Under the pieces are notes generated by a model. It made no database searches and was not told the origin of the DNA. It saw nothing but the letters and a program-made list of their open reading frames with translations. The translations under genes were made by a program, and so were the position numbers. Positions 9,398-18,774 of a stretch of DNA of 40,258 nucleotides are shown piece after piece. Position 1 is the first letter of the stretch. Each line of letters opens with the position of its first letter. The DNA comes from Candidatus Competibacteraceae bacterium (lineage in GTDB: Bacteria > Pseudomonadota > Gammaproteobacteria > Competibacterales > Competibacteraceae), in NCBI GenBank assembly GCA_020444905.1, contig JAGRHQ010000009.1, positions 1 to 40,258 of the forward strand. The letters run 5' to 3'.

Positions 9398-10234
9398 TTA
9401 CAGACAGCGTTGATAAATAGTCTTGCCCAGCGGAACGAAACGCTCGGTGACCTTGAACAGCGATTCAGAGTGGCCGACAAACAGGTGGCCACGCTCAACC
9501 AGGATATCAGCATAGCGATCGAAGAGGATTGCCTGTGTCGCTTTATCGAAATAAATTACGACATTACGACAGAAAATCAGGTCAAAAGGACCACGCATCG
9601 GCCAATCGTTCATCAAATTTAACTGCCGGAAAGCAATCAGATCACGCAATGCCGGCGCGACCCGCACCCAACCTGCCTGAGCATTTCGTCCTTTCTGGAA
9701 CCAACGCCGCAAACGCGATTCGCTGAGATCTTTGACGCGGCTCCACTCATAGATACCGCGTTCGGCGGTGGCCAGCACATTGGAATCCAGGTCGGTCGCC
9801 AAAATTTTGACATCCCAGCCAACGTTGGGCAGCGCTTCGCGCAGCACAATCGCGATGGAGTAGGGTTCTTCCCCGGTCGAACAACCGGCGGACCAGATGC
9901 GGATGCGCCGGTTGTTCGACCCCCGTGAGCGCATTAGCGCGGGTAACAGTTCATTCGCAAGAAATTCGAAGTGATGCGGCTCCCGGAAGAAGGAGGTCAG
10001 GTTCGTCGTCAGGGCATTAACGAATTCACGGAGTTCGTCTTCATCATCGCCGGGTTCCAGGTAATCGCAATAGTCCGCGAAACGCCGAAAACCCCGCTGG
10101 CGCAACCGCCGCGACAACCGGCTATACACCAGTTCGCGCTTGCCGTCCGCCAACGAGATACCTGCTACCTGGTTAATAATGCGTCGAATGCGCTGAAAAT
10201 CCTGGTCGGAAAATTCAAATTCATTACTCGCCAT
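9398..10234 (-). CDS. cheR: CheR chemoreceptor methyltransferase
   Basis: This 278-aa SAM-dependent enzyme methylates receptor glutamates. It has the N-terminal helical CheR domain (FQRIRRIINQVAGISL), followed by the SAM-binding loop IWSAGCSTGEEPYSIA and the catalytic-domain signature FDLIFCRNVVIYFD. The two HBM receptors in this cluster end in EWEEF, which fits the W-x-x-F pentapeptide that tethers CheR, so CheR probably docks there. An 88-nt gap with a GC-rich palindrome separates it from cheW. This is the largest interruption in the cheA-cheB run. Confidence 0.96.
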   Translation of the reverse strand: MASNEFEFSDQDFQRIRRIINQVAGISLADGKRELVYSRLSRRLRQRGFRRFADYCDYLEPGDDEDELREFVNALTTNLTSFFREPHHFEFLANELLPALMRSRGSNNRRIRIWSAGCSTGEEPYSIAIVLREALPNVGWDVKILATDLDSNVLATAERGIYEWSRVKDLSESRLRRWFQKGRNAQAGWVRVAPALRDLIAFRQLNLMNDWPMRGPFDLIFCRNVVIYFDKATQAILFDRYADILVERGHLFVGHSESLFKVTERFVPLGKTIYQRCL

Positions 10235-10280
10235 GACGGGTTACCCGCCGCAACTCTGCCAGGGACGTAACCGTCCAGTC

Positions 10281-10301
10281 CCCCCCTTTGGCAAAGGGGG
10301 G
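10281..10301. repeat. C6TTT / AAAG6 palindrome between cheW and cheR
   Basis: CCCCCCTTT (10281-10289) and AAAGGGGGG (10293-10301) form a perfect nine-bp inverted repeat around GGC. It is the same type as the paired units at 22521-22621 and the decayed copy at 36809-36829. It has no T-run and so does not look like a normal intrinsic terminator. It could pause transcription or alter mRNA stability between the kinase/adaptor genes and the adaptation genes. Confidence 0.85.
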
Positions 10302-10322
10302 AGGCAAATGCTTACCCAGGGA

Positions 10323-10883
10323 TTACGCATGGGCCAGCACCTGGGAACTGCTGCTCCGAACCGTTTCCAGGGAAAACATTTCTTCAACACTCAACAGTCG
10401 ATCAACGTCCAGCAACATGACCATGCCCGAATCCAGCGCGACCAATCCATTGATAAACTCGGTGCTAACCGCTGAGCCGAAGTTCGGCGCTTCCTTGATG
10501 TCAGCGGCATTATTGATGTTCAAAACATCCGACACTCCATCGACTACCATGCCGATAATCCGGTCACCTTGTTCCGCATGCACGGTGACCACGATAACCA
10601 CTGTCGTCTTGGTGTATTCCACAGATTCCAGCCCGAACCGCAGGCGCAAATCGACTACAGGGACGATGGCGCCCCGCAGATTCATGACCCCCCGCACGAA
10701 GACCGGCGCATTAGGCACCTTGGTGACGGGCACCCAGCCGCGAATTTCCTGAACCTTCAGGATATCGACGCCATAGGATTCGCCCGCCAAATTGAAGGTC
10801 AGATATTGCAGGTTTTCCACGACAGCTTCACGTTGAGAGCTGCGCTTCCCCGCAGGGGCTAAATCGGTCGTTCTCGTTTCCAT
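10323..10883 (-). CDS. cheW: CheW coupling protein
   Basis: This protein of about 186 aa is essentially one CheW domain (YLTFNLAGESYGVDILKVQEIRG, then VPNAPVFVRGVMNLRGAIVPVVDL). It links receptors to CheA. An N-terminal extension of about 25 residues is rich in charged and polar residues. Two starts are possible. The ATG at 10895 overlaps the cheA stop as TGATG. The ATG at 10883 has GAGGCG seven nt upstream and is preferred. Either way it is translationally tied to cheA. Confidence 0.94.
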   Translation of the reverse strand: METRTTDLAPAGKRSSQREAVVENLQYLTFNLAGESYGVDILKVQEIRGWVPVTKVPNAPVFVRGVMNLRGAIVPVVDLRLRFGLESVEYTKTTVVIVVTVHAEQGDRIIGMVVDGVSDVLNINNAADIKEAPNFGSAVSTEFINGLVALDSGMVMLLDVDRLLSVEEMFSLETVRSSSSQVLAHA

Positions 10884-10894
10884 GATTCGCCTCA

Positions 10895-12973
10895 TCAGAT
10901 TACATGATTGACCCGGATCAAACCGGAAATATCGAGAATCAGTCCCACCCGACCATCGCCCAGGATCGTTGCGCCCGCGACGCCAGGCACCCGGCGGAAA
11001 TTCTTCTCCAGGGATTTAATGGATATCTGTTGCTGACCCAGCAGGTCATCCACGAACAGCCCGACCTGCCGGCCATCAGCCTCCACGACGACCAGCAGAC
11101 CCTTCTCGAGATCGGTTTGTGCGCCTTGCGCGCCGAACAGTTCGTACAAACGCAGGATCGGCAGGTGCTGGCCCCGAAAGTGAAATACTTCATTCTTCCC
11201 GGCCAGTCGATTAACCATGTCAGCGCGAGCTTGCACCGATTCGATAATCGACAACAGGGGGATAATGTAACAATCCTGACCAATCGTAACCAACTGACCG
11301 TCGAGAATGGCCAGGGTCAATGGCAGACAGATGGTGATCTTTGTACCGCGCCCTGCTTCGCTGGCCACCTGGATATTGCCGCCGACATCCTGGATGTTGC
11401 GACGCACTACATCCATGCCAACGCCGCGCCCGGATACATCGCTGATCTGTTTGGCGGTGGACAGACCGGGATGAAAAATCAGCTCATAAATTTGCTCATC
11501 GCTGTACTCTTCGCCCGGTTTCAGCAGACCATTTTCCAACCCTTTGCGCAGCAGCGCCTCGCGATCCAGGCCCCGGCCATCATCGGCGATCTCAATGAAA
11601 ATGCTGCCGCTTTTGTGGTAGGCGTCGAGCATGATGTTACCGGTTTCCGGCTTGCCGCGCTCCAGCCGTTCCGCAGGGGGTTCCAGACCATGATCCAGGC
11701 TGTTGCGCACCAGATGAACCAGCGGATCGCCAATCTTTTCGATGACCGTCTTGTCAATTTCGGTCTGTTCGCCGTTCATCAACAGCTCGACCTGCTTGCT
11801 CAGCTTGCCGCTGATGTCATGCACCATGCGCGGAAAGCGACTGAACACGGAACTGACCGGCAACATGCGGATGCGCATGACATGTTCTTGCAAATCCCGG
11901 GTGTTGCGATCCAGTTGATCAAGGGCCTCGTGCAATTTGTCCAGGCGGCTCATCTCAAAATCCGCGCCGAGCGCGCTGAGCATGGATTGCGTCGTGACCA
12001 GTTCGCCCACCAGATTGATGACGGCGTCGACCTTGTCAATGCTGACCCGAATGGAGCCGCTGTCCGCAGCGGCGCTGGCCCGGCGTTCGCCTTTGCGCCG
12101 GTCGCCGCTGGTGCGCCGTTCGAGCACGAGTTCGCCTTGCTGGGCTTCTTCAGAGGAGGCCTTAGCCGCTTCAGGCGCATCTGTGCGGGTAGATTTCTGG
12201 ACTTCAGGCGCGGTAGGCGGAACCGACCCGGTCAGCGGTTCGATGCGCAAATCGCATTCGTCCTCGACCCAGGCAAATACTTCCGTCACGGCTTCCTGGG
12301 ATTGAGCGCCGCGTAATTCGAGTTGCCAGGACAGATAACAGTCTTCGGGATTCATCTCCGCCAGGCGCGGTAGCCGGCTGCAATCAGCCTGAATGGTTAA
12401 TTCGCCCAGCGCCGATAATTCACGAAAAATGCGCACCGGATCATTGCCGCTGTGCATCAACTGCGTATGAGGGACAAATTCGATCCGCCAGTCGCCGATT
12501 TTAGGAGCAGAGGGGGAGGGCGAGGATGGCGGCGACGATTGTTTGGCCTTCGCTGCGCTACTCGTTGCCGTTTCATGCGCTTCATTCTGTTCCAGCAACT
12601 TCAGCAGGCGAATCCTTAGTTCCTCCACCTGGTTGTTATCGATGTCCACCTGCTCGCGTAGCGAGACCAGCATCTCCCGCAGGCAATCCACGGATTCAAG
12701 CAGGGTATTAACGGCTTCGACGGTCACATCCAGGCGACCTTCGCGCATTTTGTCGAGCAGAGTTTCCATGGCGTGGGTGAAGTCTGTTACTTCACTAAAG
12801 CCGAAGGTGCCGCTGCCCCCCTTGATCGAGTGAGCAGCCCGGAAGATTGTGTTGATCTGTTCCAGGTCTGCCGCGCCGGGCGACAGGGCCAGCAAGCCCG
12901 CCTCCATCACATCCAGTCCTTCGAGACTTTCGTCAAAGAAGGTTTGGACGAACTGCCCGATATCAATGGCCAT
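10895..12973 (-). CDS. cheA: CheA chemotaxis histidine kinase
   Basis: This 692-aa kinase has an Hpt domain with the phospho-His near residue 48 (AAHSIKGGSGTFGF). A region of about residues 155-250 resembles the P2-like insert of one CheA class, and a low-complexity charged linker (RRTSGDRRKGERR) follows. Then come the dimerisation helices, the ATPase domain and a C-terminal CheW domain. The ATPase domain has the N box HLVRNSLDHGLE near 424, the G1 box DDGRGLD and the G2 box GRGVGMDVV. No receiver domain is attached. The gene follows cheY by six nt and overlaps the possible cheW start. It should phosphorylate the adjacent CheY and CheB. Confidence 0.97.
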   Translation of the reverse strand: MAIDIGQFVQTFFDESLEGLDVMEAGLLALSPGAADLEQINTIFRAAHSIKGGSGTFGFSEVTDFTHAMETLLDKMREGRLDVTVEAVNTLLESVDCLREMLVSLREQVDIDNNQVEELRIRLLKLLEQNEAHETATSSAAKAKQSSPPSSPSPSAPKIGDWRIEFVPHTQLMHSGNDPVRIFRELSALGELTIQADCSRLPRLAEMNPEDCYLSWQLELRGAQSQEAVTEVFAWVEDECDLRIEPLTGSVPPTAPEVQKSTRTDAPEAAKASSEEAQQGELVLERRTSGDRRKGERRASAAADSGSIRVSIDKVDAVINLVGELVTTQSMLSALGADFEMSRLDKLHEALDQLDRNTRDLQEHVMRIRMLPVSSVFSRFPRMVHDISGKLSKQVELLMNGEQTEIDKTVIEKIGDPLVHLVRNSLDHGLEPPAERLERGKPETGNIMLDAYHKSGSIFIEIADDGRGLDREALLRKGLENGLLKPGEEYSDEQIYELIFHPGLSTAKQISDVSGRGVGMDVVRRNIQDVGGNIQVASEAGRGTKITICLPLTLAILDGQLVTIGQDCYIIPLLSIIESVQARADMVNRLAGKNEVFHFRGQHLPILRLYELFGAQGAQTDLEKGLLVVVEADGRQVGLFVDDLLGQQQISIKSLEKNFRRVPGVAGATILGDGRVGLILDISGLIRVNHVI

Positions 12974-12979
12974 GGGCGC

Positions 12980-13342
12980 TTATCCCAGTACTTTGTTGAC
13001 AGTCGCCAGCAGTTTTTCCGGATTAAACGGTTTAACGATCCAACCGGTAGCGCCTGCGCCCTTGCCTTCGGTTTTCTTCTCGGCAGTGGATTCGGTGGTC
13101 AACGTCAGGATCGGGGTAAATTTGTAGGCGGGCAACGCGCGCAATTCCTTGATCAGGGTAATGCCATCCATATTGGGCATATTCACGTCGGTGATCACCA
13201 AGTCAGCTGGGGCGCCCTGGGCGATATTCAGGGCTACCTGACCGTCTTCGGCCACCATCACTTGATGGCCGGCTTCCTTAAGGGTGAATTCCACCATTTG
13301 CCGCATGGATGCGGAATCGTCTACGATCAATATCGTCGCCAT
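12980..13342 (-). CDS. cheY: CheY single-domain response regulator
   Basis: This 120-aa stand-alone receiver has the acidic pair in LIVDDSAS, phospho-acceptor Asp near residue 52 (ITDVNMPNMDG), the Thr in TLTTES and the Lys in WIVKPFNPEKLL. The ATG at 13342 has GGAG nine nt upstream; a TTG two codons earlier is less likely. Its output is presumably a motor or twitching apparatus encoded elsewhere. No CheZ, CheC or CheX phosphatase is seen in the window, so signal termination must depend on another gene or on CheA. Confidence 0.95.
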   Translation of the reverse strand: MATILIVDDSASMRQMVEFTLKEAGHQVMVAEDGQVALNIAQGAPADLVITDVNMPNMDGITLIKELRALPAYKFTPILTLTTESTAEKKTEGKGAGATGWIVKPFNPEKLLATVNKVLG

Positions 13343-13448
13343 TAGCAAAATCTCCGTCGACCTAGAAGCTATACAGAAAAACCACTCATCACTGCGGGCG
13401 CCGGCTTACCGGCGATAGCCCTGTTTATTGTTGCTCACAAACGAGTTG

Positions 13449-13724
13449 CTACGCCTCGCCGAGTTTCAGTTGATCAACCAGTCCCAGCAACCGCGCGCTT
13501 TCCACCAGTGGGGGCGAAGGATTACGCCAACACACCGACAAACCCAGCGACTGAGCTTCATTCATCAGGCTCAGAAGTAACTGTAGCACTGCCGCGTGAA
13601 TTTTGCGCACTGCCTGAGCCTCAATTTCAAGAGGTTCGCCTGCCTGCAAGGCGCTCAACAATTGTTGATGCAAGGCGCCAGCGGCGGCAATGTCCAATTC
13701 AGCCTGACATTCAATGGTCGTCAT
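13449..13724 (-). CDS. STAS-domain protein of the chemotaxis cluster
   Basis: This 91-aa protein is a single STAS domain (anti-sigma-antagonist fold). Residues such as ALHQQLLSAL and LEIEAQAVRKIHAAVLQLLL match the strand-helix pattern. The usual phosphorylatable Ser before the conserved helix reads IHAAV here, so Ala replaces Ser. This suggests it does not work by the SpoIIAA Ser-phosphorylation switch. It has AAGGA eight nt before the ATG and lies 106 nt before cheY. Small STAS proteins occur at this place in some proteobacterial che clusters; their role is poorly defined. Confidence 0.8.
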   Translation of the reverse strand: MTTIECQAELDIAAAGALHQQLLSALQAGEPLEIEAQAVRKIHAAVLQLLLSLMNEAQSLGLSVCWRNPSPPLVESARLLGLVDQLKLGEA

Positions 13725-13816
13725 AATGGATTCCTTACTTCTTGTTCCTGGGGTTCGGGTTGACGTCCAAGCATCTGGAGCATGATAAAGCCAGCAGGAG
13801 AGCTAAACCGCTATTC

Positions 13817-16264
13817 TCAGAACTCTTCCCATTCTTCAGATCGTTCTGATTGAGCAGGCCACTTTTCAGCAGGTGCAGGACGTCGCGAGGAGCGCGGCTT
13901 GGCTGGCGTTTTCGACCGGCTATTATTATCTATAGGAACAACTTTCGCTCCCGACTTCTGCAAGTAAGGGACATACTGCTTGTCACTTTTCTGAATATGG
14001 TTGGTCATCCAGTTCTTGAGGAGCTTCATGAACTCCAATTGAGAGAGCGTGCCTCGCTTGAATTGATCTTGCATTTCCCTGACTTCCTGCAACATGGCGG
14101 CGTGCTCTTCCTGATGCTCAGCCAGTTTCGGATAATGGTTGGCTCGCATCCGCTCTTCCTCATCGTGAAAGTGCTCCTTGGCATGTTCTCTTAGCTTATT
14201 GAGCAACTCGCCCATCACGCTCTGTGGCTTTCTGTTAGCCATCGCTTCATGGAAGCTGTTGATAATCCCCACGAGTCGCTGGTGTTGTCGATCCAGTTCA
14301 GGATCGTTGACGCTCAGCGTGGAACTCCATTCGATGAGCGCCTTTACCTTATGATCACCAGTACGGTGGTCAATGACCGTTGCCGGGGCTTCTCCCAGCT
14401 TGAAAAATTGAATGACCTCCATCAACTCCCGGGCCTGGTCGCTCATCGCCTGACTGGCGGCAGCCGTCTCTTCCACCAGGGAGGCGTTCTGCTGCGTGAC
14501 CTGGTCCATCTGCAAAATAGCTTTGTTGACCTGCTCAATGCCGCTGGCTTGCTCACGGGCCGCAGCGGCCATCTCGGCCACGATGTCACTGACTTTCTTA
14601 ATGGCGGCGACAATCTCCCGGAGCGTCTGCCCGGAGTGCTCGACCAGTTCACTGCCATCTTCCACCTTGGTGACGCTATCCGTAATCAACGCTTTGATCT
14701 CCTTGGCGGCATCGGCGCTGCGCTGGGCCAGTTTACGGACTTCGCCGGCAACCACGGCAAACCCCTGTCCTTGTTCGCCGGCGCGCGCCGCCTCAACGGC
14801 GGCGTTCAACGCCAGCAAATTCGTTTGGAAAGCGATTTCGTCAATCACCCCGATAATATCGGCAATTTTCCGGCTGCTTTGGTGAATAGCGTTCATGGCT
14901 GACACCGCGCGATCAACAACCTGTCCGCCTTGCTCCGCCTGATCGTGGGCCACAACCGCCAATTGATTGGCCTGCTCGGCATTATCGGCGCTGTGTTTAA
15001 CCGTACTCGTCAGTTCCTCCATGCTGGAAGCCGTTTCCTGCAAGGCGCTGGCCTGTTCCTCGGTGCGTTGCGAGAGATCGGCGCTGCCCTGGGCGATTTG
15101 TCCAGCGGCGGAGCTGACCTGATCGGTCGCCGCAGAAACCTGGCTGACCATATCCCGCAGTTGTTCGGCCATGTCGCGCATCGCGGCGTAGATGCCGGTT
15201 TCCTGACCGGTGTGCGTGAAGCGGACGGTTAGATCGCCGTGGGCAATTTGTTGCGTCAACAACGCCATCTCCGCCGGTTCGCCGCCGATGGGCCGGCGAA
15301 TGATTCGCACGAGCAACCAGGATAACAGGATGCCCAACAGCACTGCTCCTCCTGACAGCCAGGTTACCACTTGTACGGACAGGCCGGTTTGATGTTGTAC
15401 CTGTGGTCCTAAAGCATCCTGATTTTCGCCATAAGATTTGATCAACGCTTCCGTGTTGCCGGCTATCTGTGGCCCGAGCTGATTCAGGCTGTTTTCCACC
15501 AATTCGTCAATTTGGACGGTCAGGTCATAAACCTCCTGCATCAAAGCCATGTAGCGTTCATGAAATTCTTCAAATTGTTTTTCAAGAGACTGTATGTCCA
15601 GATTGGCGCCCTTCTCCCACAATATATCAGCCTGTTTCTGGGTTTGCGTTTTCATTTCCTCCAAAGCGGAGTTGTAGTCTTGCTGTTTATGCCAGGCAAT
15701 GTACTTGATCATGTTCAGCCGACCCAGCAACATTTGTTCTTGCAATCGACCCGCCAGCACTGCTACTTCGACGCTATCACTTTTAGCGGATAGATCAATC
15801 AGCCCGCTGACGATTTTCCGCATTGCAGGGCCCGTTTCGTTCATCTGCGTGATTTTTTCGCGACGCTGCTGGCTTTGCATCACGACCTGTTTGAAAGTTT
15901 CTTTATATTGAACAACTTGCTTGTCAATAAGGTCAAGAAGTCGAATTCTTTCAGGGTTGCGGACGGCTTCCTTTAACCGCACAACCTCGGCTTGCATGGT
16001 GTCAACGTATTTCTGGAAACGTTGTACAGCTTGATCATCTTCTTTCGCGACAAAATCCTTGACCGATAACCGCATGTTGAGCATGTAATCCTGAAATCGA
16101 CCAACTTCCTTGGTCATGCGCGCAATTCGCCGATACTCGGTGAAACCTCCAAATGCGCCATCCAAACCCCAATAAGCCGTTCCCGAGATAATCACCAATA
16201 AAGCGATAACCGTTGCAAATCCGAGACTAAGCTGAGTACGCAATTTTAAATTTTTGAACATCAT
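13817..16264 (-). CDS. HBM-type chemoreceptor with C-terminal bacteriohemerythrin
   Basis: This 815-aa receptor has TM1 at about 13-33, a helical periplasmic domain of about 260 residues that looks like the HBM (McpS) sensor, TM2 at about 296-320, and HAMP. The MCP signalling hairpin has its tip at [20 protein letters not shown] near 488. Hemerythrin occupies about 645-768. The hemerythrin ligands can all be placed: His in LDRQH, His/Glu in HFHDEEERM, two His in AEHQEEH, His in NHIQ and Asp in KSDKQY. A basic Pro/Ala linker ends in EWEEF, a CheR-tether-like pentapeptide. HBM receptors sense small carboxylates, and hemerythrins bind O2 or NO through a di-iron centre. Dual sensing is inferred, in the manner of DcrH. 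It is 52% or less alike in the sensor but near-duplicate in signalling region to the next receptor by eye. Confidence 0.93.
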   Translation of the reverse strand: MMFKNLKLRTQLSLGFATVIALLVIISGTAYWGLDGAFGGFTEYRRIARMTKEVGRFQDYMLNMRLSVKDFVAKEDDQAVQRFQKYVDTMQAEVVRLKEAVRNPERIRLLDLIDKQVVQYKETFKQVVMQSQQRREKITQMNETGPAMRKIVSGLIDLSAKSDSVEVAVLAGRLQEQMLLGRLNMIKYIAWHKQQDYNSALEEMKTQTQKQADILWEKGANLDIQSLEKQFEEFHERYMALMQEVYDLTVQIDELVENSLNQLGPQIAGNTEALIKSYGENQDALGPQVQHQTGLSVQVVTWLSGGAVLLGILLSWLLVRIIRRPIGGEPAEMALLTQQIAHGDLTVRFTHTGQETGIYAAMRDMAEQLRDMVSQVSAATDQVSSAAGQIAQGSADLSQRTEEQASALQETASSMEELTSTVKHSADNAEQANQLAVVAHDQAEQGGQVVDRAVSAMNAIHQSSRKIADIIGVIDEIAFQTNLLALNAAVEAARAGEQGQGFAVVAGEVRKLAQRSADAAKEIKALITDSVTKVEDGSELVEHSGQTLREIVAAIKKVSDIVAEMAAAAREQASGIEQVNKAILQMDQVTQQNASLVEETAAASQAMSDQARELMEVIQFFKLGEAPATVIDHRTGDHKVKALIEWSSTLSVNDPELDRQHQRLVGIINSFHEAMANRKPQSVMGELLNKLREHAKEHFHDEEERMRANHYPKLAEHQEEHAAMLQEVREMQDQFKRGTLSQLEFMKLLKNWMTNHIQKSDKQYVPYLQKSGAKVVPIDNNSRSKTPAKPRSSRRPAPAEKWPAQSERSEEWEEF

Positions 16265-16369
16265 TTCAATTTCCTCTGCTAAATTTAATGATGACTAATC
16301 AATCTTGCGTTTAGCGATGCCACTCGTTACTTTGGCAGCGTTGCATTCCCCAACAGCACAATAAAAGAA

Positions 16370-16402
16370 GCTGTATAAAATAACCCATTGACTTTATACA
16401 GC
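16370..16402 (-). terminator. Candidate terminator after the first HBM receptor
   Basis: GCTGTATAAA (16370-16379) and TTTATACAGC (16393-16402) are perfect ten-bp inverted arms with a 13-nt loop. Read on the minus strand, the hairpin begins 15 nt after the receptor stop and is followed by TTCTTTTATT. The stem is AT-rich, so termination may be partial. Read-through into the hemerythrin receptor remains possible. Confidence 0.5.
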
Positions 16403-16417
16403 CTCCAAGTTTTAAAG

Positions 16418-18493
16418 CTAGAACTCTTCCCATTCCTCAGAAGCGGTGTGCGTTGCCGCTGACTTCTTCTCGGCGGGCGCAGGTTTGACCGCAGATTTAG
16501 CCGTGGGCCTGGCCGCAGGCTTAGCTGTTTTAGCCATCGGTTTGGCCACGGCTGGACGGCCCTTGCTTGCAGGTCGAGACGATCCCGAGGTGACAACCGC
16601 AACCGGCTTCTCGCTGACGACCCGCTCGTCCAGCTTGAAGAAAGCCATCAGATTTTGCAGCTCGCGGGCCTGTTCGCCCATGGATTGACTGGCCGCCGCT
16701 GTCTCTTCCACCAGGGCTGCGTTCTGTTGGGTGACCTGATCCATTTGCAGAATGGCCTTGTTGACCTGTTCGATGCCCGACGCCTGCTCGCGCGCCGCCG
16801 CCGCCATCTCGGCCACAATGTCGCTGACCTTCTTGACCGCGGTGACAATTTCTTGCAGGGTCTTGCCGGATTGTTCGACCAGCTTGCCGCCATCCTCCAC
16901 CTTGGCGACGCTGTCAGTGATCAATGCCTTGATTTCCTTCGCCGAATCGGCGCTGCGTTGCGCCAGTTTACGCACCTCGCCGGCCACCACGGCAAAACCT
17001 CGGCCCTGCTCCCCGGCCCGCGCCGCTTCCACGGCGGCATTCAGGGCCAGCAGGTTGGTCTGAAAGGCAATTTCGTCAATGACGCCGATAATGTCAGCGA
17101 TCTTGCGGCTGCTGGTATTGATGGCGCCCATCGCGGCTATTGCCTGATCGACAACCTGCCCGCCTTGTTCGGCCTGGGTGCGCGCCGCGCTGGCCAACTG
17201 ATTCGCCTGCCCGGCATTGTCGGCGCTCTGCTTGACGGTCGAGGTCAGTTCTTCCATCGAAGAGGCCGTTTCTTCCAGAGCGGAGGCTTGTTCCTCGGTG
17301 CGCTGCGAGAGATCGGAGCTGCCCTGAGCGATTTCCGCCGCCGCTGAGCTGACCTGATTGGTCGCTTGGGTGACCTGACTGACCATTTCGCGTAATTGCT
17401 GGGCCATCTCGCGCATGGCGACGTAAATACCGGTTTCCTTACCGGTGTTGGTAAAGTGGACGGTGAGATCGCCGGTCGCAATCTGGCCGGTCAGCGCCGC
17501 TATGTTCGCCGGTTCGCCGCCGATCGGGCGCTGAATCATCCGCGTCAACAGAAACGCCAGGCTAATGCCCAGCAGTACGGCGATCGCCGACAGCCCGCCG
17601 ACGACCTCTAATGCCAGCGTGGCCTGGTTCTGGATTTGCGGTCCCAGGGCGCTCTGATCGTCCTGATAGGCGGACTTGATTTCGTCGGTGGCCTTGGCAA
17701 TGTCGGAGCCAATCCGATCCAGCGTGTTTTTAACAAGATCATCGCCTTTCTGAACAGCATCGTGCAGGGTCGGCAACAGGGCGATATATCCGTCATGAGC
17801 CTTCGAGAGCGCTTCAAGATGAGTCGGGTAAGCGCCCTTGGCGTTTTCTACTAGGGCTTTCTCGCCCTGGTTGATTTTGGCGATCATAATTTCCTGGGCG
17901 TTTTGGAAGTGCTCCATTTGGTGAGAGTCCAGATATTTCAGGACAGCAACCCGCCCCTCCAGGAACAGGACCATTAATTTGCCGGCGCTCTCCACCACCT
18001 CCGCATTTTGGGCATTGGCAGCTTGATGACTGAGGTCGTTTAACGCTTTGATTGCATCAGCACCCAGCGTCCCCATTTGAGCCACCAGTTTTTCTCGCTG
18101 ATTGACTACATGCACCACCTGATCAAACGCTTCATTGTATTTTTTCGATTGTTCGTCAATAAACGCTGCCCGCTTGGCGCGCTCCGGGTTTTTTACATTC
18201 TCCCGTATCTCCTTGAGAATATTTCCCATTTTCTCGAAGTCCCGGCGATAGTTCTGGACGCTCTGATCATTTGGTTCGATGAGAAAATTCCTGACCGCCA
18301 AGCGCACGCTGAGCATGTATTCCTGGAAATTCCCAGCCCGGTTGGAGGCCTGCGCCAGCCGGCGGTATCCGGTAATCCCGTCGGTCGCGCCTTGAAGACC
18401 CCACCAGGCTGCCGCTGCGACAATGACCAGCAGTGCAAGGATCGCTACGAAACCTAAATTCAACTGGGTTTTTAATTTCATGTTTTTAAACAT
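16418..18493 (-). CDS. HBM-type methyl-accepting chemotaxis protein
   Basis: This 691-aa receptor has TM1 at about 11-31, a predicted HBM four-helix periplasmic sensor, TM2 at about 294-318, and HAMP. The signalling hairpin has the canonical tip ([20 protein letters not shown] near 481). Gln/Glu-rich methylation-type repeats such as [19 protein letters not shown] are present. A Lys/Ala/Pro linker ends in SEEWEEF, the probable CheR tether. HBM receptors of Pseudomonas recognise TCA intermediates; the ligand here is unknown. It is the first gene of the che cluster. Its signalling domain is almost identical to that of the next receptor, which points to tandem duplication followed by gain of hemerythrin in one copy. 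Confidence 0.93.
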   Translation of the reverse strand: MFKNMKLKTQLNLGFVAILALLVIVAAAAWWGLQGATDGITGYRRLAQASNRAGNFQEYMLSVRLAVRNFLIEPNDQSVQNYRRDFEKMGNILKEIRENVKNPERAKRAAFIDEQSKKYNEAFDQVVHVVNQREKLVAQMGTLGADAIKALNDLSHQAANAQNAEVVESAGKLMVLFLEGRVAVLKYLDSHQMEHFQNAQEIMIAKINQGEKALVENAKGAYPTHLEALSKAHDGYIALLPTLHDAVQKGDDLVKNTLDRIGSDIAKATDEIKSAYQDDQSALGPQIQNQATLALEVVGGLSAIAVLLGISLAFLLTRMIQRPIGGEPANIAALTGQIATGDLTVHFTNTGKETGIYVAMREMAQQLREMVSQVTQATNQVSSAAAEIAQGSSDLSQRTEEQASALEETASSMEELTSTVKQSADNAGQANQLASAARTQAEQGGQVVDQAIAAMGAINTSSRKIADIIGVIDEIAFQTNLLALNAAVEAARAGEQGRGFAVVAGEVRKLAQRSADSAKEIKALITDSVAKVEDGGKLVEQSGKTLQEIVTAVKKVSDIVAEMAAAAREQASGIEQVNKAILQMDQVTQQNAALVEETAAASQSMGEQARELQNLMAFFKLDERVVSEKPVAVVTSGSSRPASKGRPAVAKPMAKTAKPAARPTAKSAVKPAPAEKKSAATHTASEEWEEF

Positions 18494-18774
18494 TATTTTT
18501 CAACTCCCATTTGTGACTTTCTAGGATAACTGCTTTTAGAAAGGATGGATTTTCAGACTGTCATGCGTCTCATCGCACCCATTCTCAATCTTCTCAACAG
18601 AGGAGTATAGGTCAAGCGTCAATTTTTTCATGGGATATTTTTTCAGCGAACATAATGAAATAAATTAAGTTGACGCAAGCAACCCATCTCACAAAGGAAT
18701 TGACCGAATCAATAGTAAATCCTCCGTTTGAAAAATAAAAGAGACAATAGTATAAAAATACAGTCTTGCGTTTT
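18494..18774. other. 281-nt AT-rich non-coding stretch upstream of the che cluster
   Basis: No open frame with a ribosome site was found here. It should contain the promoter of the first receptor gene on the minus strand. Motifs such as TTGACG and TATACT are present, but not at usable spacing. I saw no convincing FliA-type (TAAA-N15-GCCGATAA) match. GGGAG ten nt before the receptor ATG is the ribosome site. Confidence 0.6.

Noticed and set aside
10904-12316. Open frame of 470 codons on the plus strand
   Set aside because: Antisense to cheA, with composition typical of a mirror frame in GC-rich DNA and no recognisable domain.
6460-18493. The che cluster as a novel system
   Set aside because: Gene content is that of a standard CheYAWRDB pathway; only the VELF tails, hemerythrin receptor and palindrome are worth separate notes.
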